Shown here piece after piece: positions 21,143 to 29,361 of a DNA stretch of 64,000 nucleotides. The DNA is from Hyaloraphidium curvatum. Its lineage: Eukaryota; Monoblepharomycota; Hyaloraphidiomycetes; Hyaloraphidiales; Hyaloraphidiaceae. The notes under the pieces are model-generated. The model ran no database searches, was not told the DNA's origin, and saw nothing but the letters and a program-made list of their open reading frames with translations. Location of the stretch: NCBI GenBank assembly GCA_025558095.1, contig JAIVFI010000032.1, forward strand, positions 1 through 64,000, in the 5' to 3' direction. Within the stretch, counting starts at the first letter, position 1. The number at the start of each line of letters is the position of its first letter. The position numbers were made by a program, and so were the translations under genes.

Positions 21143-21955
21143 CTACGGCTGGTCCGGGTACCCGTAGAAGTGCAGCAGCCCGATCTTCCTGTCCCCCGCC
21201 GCCTCCAGCCTCGCGGACACCTCGTACGTCCCCTCCCTTGCCGGCCTCACCCACGCCATCCCGCCAGATCCGTCTTCCCCCGCAGGCGAGTAGTCCTTCC
21301 ACCCCGTCGAGTGCGCCGCCCACAGCGCCGGATCCCTGCGCTCCCGTTCCGTCTTGATCCTCTTCAGCGAGACCGCCCTCACTGGCCCTTCGGAAGGATC
21401 GGGAATGAACAACCGCGGGATCCGGAACTCCCCCGCCGCATGGTTCGCCCAGTGTCCCTCCAGCGCCGCCACGTAGGGCTCGGCAAAGGCGATCCCGGCA
21501 TTGAGGTCAAAAATCTGGCTGTCAGGGCTCTTCGGTGCCGCCGACCACGCGTGCCGGAACAGCGGTACCGGGTCGCCGTGCTGCCCCTTGTCCGTATAGG
21601 CGCGCTGGTTGAGGGTGTCCGCCCAAACGCGCACGAGTGCGCCATCTGGGCCGAGTGGCAGCGAGGCGGGGCACGAGAGCTGCCTCTCCACAGACGCGCC
21701 GTAAAGCGCCTTCTCGAACACGGCGGACGCGTCGTTCGGGCAGGTGACCCAAGATCCGGAGGGACGAAAGAACTTCCATAGCGGGTGCGCAGCCGCGCCG
21801 TCCTCTTGCGCGGGAGCGGGGTCAGGGGAGTCGGCCGGGGCAGTGCGACTTCGGCGGGCCGCGGCCGCGCGAGGTTTCTTGGCCGGCGCGGCAGATTGCG
21901 ATTCTTGGGTTGTGGATCCGCGTTTTCGCTTGGGATCAGCTAGCTTAGGAGGCAT
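21143..21955 (-). CDS. Probable WWE-domain protein with basic nuclear-type N-terminus
   Basis: 270 aa, single exon, ATG 21955, TAG 21143. Residues 1-50 are basic and low complexity (PKRKRGS, AKKPRAAAARRSR), typical of a nuclear localisation signal. Residues about 58-130 read PLWKFFRPSGSWVTCP, then ASAVFEKALYG, and end in TLNQRAYTDKGQHGDPVPLFR. This follows the WWE pattern of an early Trp, a G-x-W, an acidic/Leu helix and a final N-Q-x-x-T-G-x-x-x-P-V-x-R strand. WWE domains bind poly(ADP-ribose) or ubiquitin-ligase partners. The remaining 140 residues are not recognised. The assignment rests on a loose motif match and needs a profile search. Confidence 0.5.
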   Translation of the reverse strand: MPPKLADPKRKRGSTTQESQSAAPAKKPRAAAARRSRTAPADSPDPAPAQEDGAAAHPLWKFFRPSGSWVTCPNDASAVFEKALYGASVERQLSCPASLPLGPDGALVRVWADTLNQRAYTDKGQHGDPVPLFRHAWSAAPKSPDSQIFDLNAGIAFAEPYVAALEGHWANHAAGEFRIPRLFIPDPSEGPVRAVSLKRIKTERERRDPALWAAHSTGWKDYSPAGEDGSGGMAWVRPAREGTYEVSARLEAAGDRKIGLLHFYGYPDQP

Positions 21956-22230
21956 CTGGGGGGCGAACTTGGTTGCGTGTTGGGCGAGTAAACAAACCGA
22001 TGCGTGACGCTATGTCGATACGAAGCCCATCGGCGCAGGATGAAATCTATTTGCTCCATGACAAGGATGCGATGAAGTTCGAGCCCCATTAGTGGCAAAT
22101 TCGAGAGAGCGGATGACGGTTTTCCTTGGGAACATGGAACATTCCGCGTGGGTGGGAGACACCATCCTCGGATTCGCGCCCACTCGTCCCCGAACCCCGA
22201 CTCTCACTTCCCTTCTCCTCGATTTCAGCA

Positions 22231-23383
22231 ATGCCGGCTTATTCCGAGATCAAAAACTTCAAGCTGGGCGACTTTGCCCTCGAGGACGGGTCCGCCACCC
22301 TCAAGGACGCGTTCCTGGGCTACAAGACGATCGGCGACGTCGCCACGGCCTCCAAAGGCACGAATCGCCTCGCTGGCGTCTAGATGGGCCTGCTGACGCG
22401 TCTTTTTCCTACCAGTAATCGTCGTCCCAACGCACTACTCGGGCACCATCGACGAGACCGCGTGGTTCGCCGTCCCCCTCTCGGAACACCCCGACACCGC
22501 GGTTCTCTGCATCGCCATGTTCGGCTCCGGCGAATCTTCCTCACCCAGCAACACCCCCGCCCCCCACGACGGTCCGCGTTTCCCCCGGGTCACGCTGCGG
22601 GACAACGTGCGCGCGCAGAAGGCCCTCCTTGACTCTCTCCACCCAGGCGCCGTCGTCGACGTGGTCGGGTGGTCCATGGGCGCGGGGCAGTGCTGGCACT
22701 GGGCCGCCATGTTTCCCGACGCGGTGCAGTCGATCGTGCCGATGTGCGGGTCGGCCAAGACCTCGCCGCACAACTGGACCTTCCTCGAGGGCGTCAGGCT
22801 GAGCCTGCTCGCGGATCCCAAGTTCGAGGGCGGGGACTACGCCAAGGCCGGCGTGTACCCCGAGGACGGCATGAGGGCGTTCGGGACGACGTACGCGAGC
22901 TACGTGTGCAGCCAGGCGTGGTACCGCAAGCAGCGCTGGACCGAGATCGGGATCGGGAGCCTGAACTCGTTCATCAACGACGTGGTCGTTGCGCTCTTCA
23001 GGAGCAGGGATGCCAACAACCTGCTGCTCCAGCTTCACTCGTGGCAGACCAGCGACGTGGCCGCCGGCGGGTCGGTCGAGGAGGCGCTGCAGAAGATCAA
23101 GGCGCGCTGCCTGATCATGCCCTGCGACACGGACATGTACTTCCCGCCCGAGGACTGCTTCACCGTTGGTGTTCGTTGGCTGCGGGTCGCCTTCCCGATC
23201 TCACCTCCCTCACACTCACAGGAGGAGGCCCAGATCGGCGACAAATCCCGTGCCCGCTGCCTCCCCATCGTCAGCGAGTGGGGCCACATGGCCGGCGGTG
23301 GCTACTCTGCCGCGGACGTCCCATGGATCCTGGGCAAGATCAAGGCGTTCCTGTTTGAGGATGCGGACCTCGCCAGCCTGTAG
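22231..23383 (+). CDS. Alpha/beta hydrolase of the homoserine O-acetyltransferase type (copy 1)
   Basis: Exons 22231-22357, 22416-23164, 23222-23383; 345 aa. The fold and order follow the MET2/homoserine acetyltransferase-like hydrolases: GYKTIG near the start, an oxyanion-side block FGSGESSSPSN, the nucleophile elbow VVGWSMGAGQCWHWA (Ser in G-W-S-M-G), a catalytic Asp in MPCDTDMYFPPED and a His in VSEWGHMAG. The length is slightly short of typical homoserine acetyltransferases and the LGGS-type acetyl-CoA signatures are not evident, so a related esterase or acyltransferase is equally likely. Intron 1 begins GCACGA (GC-AG), whereas the paralogous intron in copy 2 begins GTGGGA. Intron 2 (57 nt) is stop-free. 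A close paralogue lies at 26.5-27.7 kb. Confidence 0.8.
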
Positions 23384-23561
23384 TAGGGGGCCGGGGCATG
23401 CCGCTCGCCAGGCAGTGGAAGTACGGTTGTACATGCTCTGCAGAATGCTATGTTTCAATTCAACATTCAAGCGCGACGACCAATACCACTACGTTGAGCT
23501 CGGAGCTGCCATGTGGGAGCAGCTGCCTTCGGACATCGGGCGTGCCCGCAGCCCGCAGCCC

Positions 23562-25100
23562 TCACGCCGCCGGCACCGGACACACCGTCTCCATCGTGAA
23601 CCCCACCCCCGCGGCCCTCAAGATCGTCCACAGCGCCGCCAGCGCCGTCGCCATTGTCGCCAGCACCGTCCTCACGGTCCCGAACCCGACCGCGGACCCC
23701 CACATGCGGGTCTTGGCGGCGTCGATCTCGAGGAAGGACGAGAGCAGCGCCTCGTGCGCGCGGAGGCCGGCCATGGCGGCGGATTGGGCGGGGGAAGGGG
23801 AGGCGCGGAGGGAGGAGACGGCGAGGAGGCGCAGATCCCGCCGGGCGGAGGAATAGAGGCGGGCCAGGTCGTTGACCTGGTCGTTGCTCGTGGCGATGTT
23901 GACGAGGTCCGTGAGGACAAAGTGCACGAGGAAGAGGAAGTTGAAAATGGCCGCGAAGGGGATGCAATAGCCCCCGAGGATGTTGGAGACGGCCATGGTG
24001 CCGGGCATGAGGAACGCCATCGTGGCGAACGCCGGGGCGATGCCGACGAAGAGGTCGTACCGCCGCGCCCAGCTGCCCGCGATGGCCAGGTGGAGCTGCT
24101 GGTACGGCTCGTCGCCCAGCAGCTGCGCGGGCTCGTCAAAGTCCGAAGAAGTGAGCGCGGTACGGTACCGTGCTACGAGGTTGGCCAGGGCCGACCGCAT
24201 CGCGCGGCGCACGACGCGCCGCGAGAGGTCCAGGGAGGCGAGGTTGCCCGGGTAGCGGAGAAGGTTGTTGACACCGTACCACGCGATCGACGAGGCGACC
24301 GAGAGAGAGAAGAGGAGGGGACCCCACCACGAGGCGAAGAAGGGGCCGCGAAAGGTGATGACCGAGGTCCAGGCGACGAAGAGGTCGATGACGAGGGTGC
24401 CGGAGATCGTGCGGACGGAAAGCTCCAGCAGGTGGAGGCGGCCCGCGAGGACTGGGATGCCGCCAGAGCACCCGGGCCGCGGGCAGGGGCACAGGGTGTC
24501 CGAGGGGTCGTGCTCGAGCAGGCCCGCGGTGACTGCGGCCGGGTCGGGCGCGCCGTCCTCGGCGACCGCGGGCGTCCGCACGAGCTGCAGCCACCTCGCG
24601 ATCCCGGCCCAGATGTGGCTGCTCGCGTCCTGTTTGCCACCCCCGTCACCCAGGCCCCGCGGCCTCCGCACGGCGGGGTAGAATGTCGGGCCCAAGAAAG
24701 TCGCGAAGACCATCCCGAAGGCAAGGACGAGGCCGACCGTGCCCAGGGCCAGTTGCCGCTCGCCAAACCGGCCGTCGTTGAAGACGTACGCGCCCGCGGC
24801 GAAGCACGGCGCGAGGAAGAGGCCCATCGCGCCGCGGGGCACGGCCAATTTGGCGAGAGGGGCAAAGGCAAACTGCATCCGCGTGAGGAGCAGCGTCGGT
24901 CCCGTCCCTTTCAGCTCGTGGAGCAGCGCCACCCGCGTTAGCGGCCTCTCTGCGCGAAGTTCCGCCGCGGGGTCGGCCGAAGCGGCCTCGCCGAGGTCGT
25001 CCGCCGTCGAGAGCGGGGCGGGCACAATGGCGATCCATTCCGCGGCGCTGAAGGCGATCCGCGGGGGCAGGACGCCCGGCGACGCGTGCGTTCCGTCCAT
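23562..25100 (-). CDS. Seven-pass membrane protein family, member A (unknown function)
   Basis: 512 aa, single exon, TGA at 23562. Translation could extend to 25217 only with a GTG, so ATG 25100 is used; it puts MDGTHASPGVLPPRIAFSAAEW in register with the starts of members B and C (PLFSPAEW). About seven hydrophobic segments are visible. Between the second and third lies LEHDPSDTLCPCPRPGCSG, carrying the family motif His-x6-Cys-x-Cys-x4-Cys. Shared C-terminal landmarks are GGYCIPFA, GFGTVRTVLATMATALAALW and a terminal G-x-x-F-T-M-E-T-V-C. This is the most divergent intact member together with D. No known family was recognised from sequence alone; a receptor, channel or transporter role is inferred only from topology. 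Confidence 0.8.
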   Translation of the reverse strand: MDGTHASPGVLPPRIAFSAAEWIAIVPAPLSTADDLGEAASADPAAELRAERPLTRVALLHELKGTGPTLLLTRMQFAFAPLAKLAVPRGAMGLFLAPCFAAGAYVFNDGRFGERQLALGTVGLVLAFGMVFATFLGPTFYPAVRRPRGLGDGGGKQDASSHIWAGIARWLQLVRTPAVAEDGAPDPAAVTAGLLEHDPSDTLCPCPRPGCSGGIPVLAGRLHLLELSVRTISGTLVIDLFVAWTSVITFRGPFFASWWGPLLFSLSVASSIAWYGVNNLLRYPGNLASLDLSRRVVRRAMRSALANLVARYRTALTSSDFDEPAQLLGDEPYQQLHLAIAGSWARRYDLFVGIAPAFATMAFLMPGTMAVSNILGGYCIPFAAIFNFLFLVHFVLTDLVNIATSNDQVNDLARLYSSARRDLRLLAVSSLRASPSPAQSAAMAGLRAHEALLSSFLEIDAAKTRMWGSAVGFGTVRTVLATMATALAALWTILRAAGVGFTMETVCPVPAA

Positions 25101-25368
25101 CCTCGGCACAGGCAGCACTTCCGCTTCCTCCTCGCCGGGCAAGCGGGCAGCTTTGGGAGACAAACAAAGGTGGAAATGGCGTCGGGAGGCGGCCACGCCG
25201 CGCCGCCCGAACCTCACGCGACCAGCCGGGACTACGTCAGAAAACGTGGAAGCCAGATGAACACCGCTAAATCATGTTCAAGTTGTTCGATAAATCATCA
25301 ATCCGGACCGAGAGGGCGGGACTTCCATGTGTCCCTCAGAGGCCCCGCGTCCCATCATCGTCCCGCGG

Positions 25369-26208
25369 CTAGGCATCATCCGGCTCCCGATCCACCCCTA
25401 TCTTCCACGCGTACTCCTCAAACATCTCCTCCGGGGTCATCCCCAACCACGGCGGGTACTGCATGAGCACCTGCATGCCCAGCTCCGCGATCGTGCCGGC
25501 CTCGTTGGCATGCGGGAACGGCACGTCCGGGACCGGTTTGCCAAGGAAGCGGCACAGGGGCTCCCAACCTTCCTGGGGTCGGAAGACGAGCAGCTGCGAG
25601 GGAGGGACGGCGGACTTGACACGCTGGATGTGGTTGAGGTGGGCCTGGATGGCTCGGGCCTGGCGGGATCGGTGCGGGGTCAGTGCCGAAAACGGGGCCG
25701 GGCGGTGCCGAAATCCCACCTTGTTCATCTTCCCGCCCTTGTCGAGCTTGAACAGCCTGCCCACGCTGTTCCCGCCGTGGTCGAACGCCGTGATGGGGTG
25801 GTCCGGCACCGCCTTCCACGCGTCCCGCTGCAGCCGCCACGTGTTTATCGGCGCGATCCCGTTCGCGTAGGATTTCCACCACGAGTCCATGTCGTCGCGC
25901 ACGGTCAGGATGACCTTGGCGTGGGGCAGCTGCGCCCACGCGTCCTCGAACGCGAAGCCCATGTCCACGAGGGCATCGTACCCCTCGAACGCGCCGAAAT
26001 CGATGTGCTTCCCCGCCGCGGCGGCCGTGAGCAGCTCCTGGTTGTGCGGGTACGTCTGGCCGAATTCGCCCAGCCCGGGGACGACGGTGCCCGGCGGGAA
26101 GCACGCGGTGTAGCTGTGGTGCGATCTGAAGCCCAGGATCTCGAGGGCTACGTGGAGGGAGAGCGTGCCGGTGCGGTGAAATCCCGCTCCGAGGATCGTG
26201 AGGGGCAT
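25369..26208 (-). CDS. Fungal-type P-loop sulfotransferase-family protein
   Basis: Exons 25720-26208 and 25369-25659, 259 aa. ATG 26208 is preferred over 26274 because MPLTILGAGFHRTGTLSLH is the canonical start of this cytosolic family; the upstream 22 residues look like leader sequence. The 60-nt intron (25660-25719, GTGGGA donor, CTGAC branch) is stop-free. The phosphosulfate-binding loop is GAGFHRTGTLSL and the 3'-phosphate-site block is VILTVRDDMDSWWKSY. YDALVDMGFAFEDAWAQLP is the typical intervening region, and LLVFRPQEGWEPLCRFLGK is the C-terminal block. Such proteins (Sulfotransfer_4/NAD-dependent epimerase-annotated in fungi) have mostly unknown acceptors. It sits between the two hydrolase paralogues, next to membrane protein A. 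Confidence 0.8.
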   Translation of the reverse strand: MPLTILGAGFHRTGTLSLHVALEILGFRSHHSYTACFPPGTVVPGLGEFGQTYPHNQELLTAAAAGKHIDFGAFEGYDALVDMGFAFEDAWAQLPHAKVILTVRDDMDSWWKSYANGIAPINTWRLQRDAWKAVPDHPITAFDHGGNSVGRLFKLDKGGKMNKVGFRHRPAPFSALTPHRSRQARAIQAHLNHIQRVKSAVPPSQLLVFRPQEGWEPLCRFLGKPVPDVPFPHANEAGTIAELGMQVLMQYPPWLGMTPEEMFEEYAWKIGVDREPDDA

Positions 26209-26536
26209 TCTGGCGTTGCACGGGCCAAGGGGAACGGCGTTGGGGACCTGTGTCCCCCACGAAGCGCGGAACATTCTCCGAACCCCTCGGCGGAAGCTCC
26301 AGATTCCCCCCCGAAGCTTCTAAAGCGCGTTCTAGGTTATCAAGATACTATTCTGTCGATGGATAATTGTGGAGGAATCCGCGGGCAGGACCCCCCCCGG
26401 TGGATGGGGGACACTCCCTTTCTCCATACACGGCAATACCCATTCACGCGTGTAGGACTTGACCTTCGAAACTGCGCCTTCTGTGCTCGGCTGGGCCCCC
26501 GCCTTCCAGGCGCGACCTGTTTCCGCACCTGCAACC

Positions 26537-27687
26537 ATGCCGCCCTACTCCGAGCTCCAGACTTTCAAGCTGGGCGACTTTACTGTCGAGGACGGGTCCG
26601 CGACCTTGAAGGACGCTTTTCTGGGCTTCAAGACCATCGGCAACGTTGCTACTGCTTCCAAAGGTGGGACCCGCCGTTCAGACGCATCCTGGAGCATCCT
26701 GACGCGTCGCGTGGCCGCCAGTCATCGTCGTTCCCACGGCCTACTCGGGCACCACCGACGCCACCGCGTGGATCGCCGTCCCCCTCTCCGAGCAGCCCGA
26801 CACCGCCATCCTCTGCATCGCCATGTTCGGCTCCGGCGAATCCTCGTCCCCCAGCAACACCCCCTCGCCGCACGACGGCCCGCGCTTCCCCCGCGTCACA
26901 TTGCGCGACAACGTGCGGGCGCAGAAGGCGCTCCTGGACTCGCTGCGCCCTGTCGCGGTCGTGGACGTGGTCGACTGGTCGATGGGCGCGGGGCAGTGCT
27001 GGCACTGGGCCGCCCTGTACCCCGACGCCGTCCGCTCGATCGTGCCGCTGTGCGGGTCGGCCAAGACGTCGCCGCACAACTGGACCTTCCTCGAGGGCGT
27101 CAGGCTGAGCCTGCTCGCGGATCCCAAGTTCGAGGGCGGGGACTACGCCAAGGCCGGCGTGTACCCCGAGGACGGGATGAAGGCGTTCGGCACCGTGTAC
27201 GCGAGCTACGTCGTCAGCCAGGCGTGGTACCGCAAGCAGCGCTGGACCGAGATCGGGATCGCGAGCCTGGGGTCGTTCATCAACGATGCGATCGTGCCCC
27301 TGTTCAGGAGCAGGGACGCCAACGACTTGCTGCTGCAGCTGCATTCGTGGCAGACGAGCGACGTCTCGGCGGGGGGTTCGGTGGAGGAGGCGCTGAAGAA
27401 GATCAAGGCAAGGTGTCTGATCATGCCTTGCGACACGGACATGTACTTCCCGCCCGAGGACTGCTTCATCGTGGGTTGCCATCCGCCTCCGCAGCTTTGG
27501 ATCCTGACCGCCCTCGCCCCCGCAGGAGGAAGCCTACATCGGCGACAAGTCGCGAGCGCGGTGCGTCCCCATCGTCAGCGAGTGGGGCCACATGGCCGCC
27601 AGCGGGTTCTCGCCCGCCGACACGGCGTGGATTTTGGAGAAGGTGAAGGCGTTCCTGTTCGAGGGCGCTGCTCTCGCGAACCTGTAG
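26537..27687 (+). CDS. Alpha/beta hydrolase of the homoserine O-acetyltransferase type (copy 2)
   Basis: Exons 26537-26663, 26722-27470, 27526-27687; 345 aa, exon lengths identical to copy 1 at 22.2-23.4 kb, so they are clear paralogues. The nucleophile elbow reads VVDWSMGAGQCWHWA, with Asp in place of the first Gly of the G-x-S-x-G motif; the Asp (CDTDMYFPPED) and His (SEWGHMA) blocks are kept. Both introns have ordinary GT donors (GTGGGA, GTGGGT). A 107-bp tract (27068-27174) is identical at every base to copy 1. The two copies bracket membrane protein A and the P-loop sulfotransferase, which both run on the opposite strand. Substrate unknown. Confidence 0.8.
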
Positions 27688-28089
27688 CAGGGTGTGTGTC
27701 TTTGGCAGGGGGTGGATCTTCGACGGCACGGATGGGCGGTGTGTGTACCTTCTTCGCACAACGTGAGCTTTGGTCGGATGCGTAGGGAGGGTGGTGAGCA
27801 CGTGCAGTCGCCGCTCGTCCGCGTACGCTGGAACAGCGCACCCTAAGGCGAACGAGGCCGCGCCATTAAAGCACGCAGTGGCCGGGGGAGGATCCGAACG
27901 CTGTCGGGTGGCGGCAGATGCAGCCGGGGAGGGGGTGGTGAGCCCGGGCTGGGCCCATCAATGAATCGTAGTTCAAGAATTGTCGTTTCCCACCAATTGC
28001 ATTGAATTCCAACTCTTCGCCCGATCGCGGCCGACGGAGAAAGGGGCCCTCGGGGGATCGGCGCCGCAGCTGGACCCCGACCCGCAACA
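27688..28089. other. Intergenic, no recognised gene (402 bp)
   Basis: Lies between the 3' end of hydrolase copy 2 and the ATG of the amphipathic repeat protein, both on the plus strand. No open frame with recognisable content, repeat or RNA gene was seen. It probably contains the terminator of the first and the promoter of the second gene. Confidence 0.45.
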
Positions 28090-29158
28090 ATGCCTCCCCT
28101 TTCGAGCCGGCCCGTGCGGCTCCTCCTCCTCGCGGCCCTATGCGCCGCGCTGCTCCTCCTCCTCTCCGCCCCGCCCGCGGCGGCTGACGCCCCCGCGGCG
28201 TCGATGGAGCCCGACGTATTCGCCAACCTCGAGCACGCGGACTCGCAGGCCCCGGGCGACGCCGGCGCCTTTGCCGCGCAGGAAAAAGCGGCGCCGACGC
28301 AGCCGGGAAGGCCGAGGAAGAGGTCGCTCGCGGCGTTTTTGCTATCTCCTTTCCGGTCGCTGCTGAACGCCGCGGAGAGGGCGCTCTTCGGGCTCGCGGA
28401 CGACGTCTACGACGAGATAGTGGAGTTCGTCACGTTCCCCTTTGTGTGGATATACCAGCACACCATCGGCTTCGCGACGAGGGAGATCAAGGAGGCCGTC
28501 GACGCCCTGGTCGACTGTGGGACTCCGTCCTTGCACCGTGCGCCCGTCTCCTCCGCTAACCCCCGTGCAACCGGATCCCAGTCATCCTCTACCCCTTCCG
28601 CGCCATCTCCTCCGCCATCCGCGCGGCCTTCCGCGCCCTGCACGCGTTCCTCACCTGGCCCTTCCGCAAGCTGTGGGAGCTCCTCACGGCCCCGTTCAGG
28701 GCCGTCGCCGCCTTCTTCGCGCGGATCTGGGCGACCATCCGGAACGTCCTCTCGGCGCCGTTCAAGCTCGTGGGTTCGGCCTTCGCTCCCGCCGCCGTCG
28801 CGGACCGGCTGACCGCCCGCCGCCGCAGCTCTACGCGGTCTTCGTCGCACCCTTCCTCGCACTCTTCCGCCTGATCGCCGCCCCTTTCGTTCTCGGCAAG
28901 GATTTCCTCGAGGACCTCGTGGAGGGCATCGGTCACGTGCTCATGCCGATCTGGTTCGCCGGTCTGTGCCCCTCCGCCGCGTCGATTCCCTTCCGAATAG
29001 GAAGCTGACCACCTCGTTTGACAGCCGTCGCCGTCGGTCTCGGGTACATCTACTTCCGGGTGCCGTACCCGCTGAACTGGCTCTCGATCGGGGGAGTGTT
29101 TGCCGCCGCGGGGGCGCTGCTGTGGAGCGCGGCCGAGTTCGAGCCTGGGCAGCACTGA
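28090..29158 (+). CDS. Secretory/ER protein built of amphipathic x-PF repeats (unknown)
   Basis: Four exons: 28090-28516, 28582-28769, 28829-28961, 29025-29158; 293 aa, frame exact. A strong N-terminal signal (LLLLAALCAALLLLLSAPP) is followed by an acidic, disordered stretch to about residue 70. Then comes a run of repeating units each containing Pro-Phe before an aromatic/aliphatic helix: LLSPFRSLL, VTFPFVWIY, ILYPFRAI, LTWPFRKLWELL, LTAPFRAVAAFF, LSAPFKLLYA, FVAPFLALFRL, IAAPFVLG. Spacing is about 11-22 residues. The C-terminus has two short hydrophobic segments (AVAVGLGYIYF, GGVFAAAGALLWS). The regular amphipathic repeats suggest membrane-surface binding, as in lipid-droplet or membrane-shaping proteins. 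That is inference; no family was recognised. Confidence 0.7.
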
Positions 29159-29361
29159 GCGTCCCGACAGGGATCGGGGGGGTGTTTGTGCGGATGTAAA
29201 TGGGAATGCAGGTCGCGTGGAGCTGGATCGTCGGCGTCTTTTGCGATCCGGATGCAGGTGGACGTGGAGCGGGCGTAGTCTGTCGCCACGCGGTAACAAG
29301 GCAATCCTACGCTGCCCCCGGCCCACGCCAACATCCGCATCCGCACGCACGGCGCCGGGGC

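Noticed and set aside
25101-25217. N-terminal extension of membrane protein A by 39 residues
   Set aside because: It would start at GTG, and the other three family members begin with a short acidic leader directly before the conserved A-E-W box, matching the ATG at 25100.
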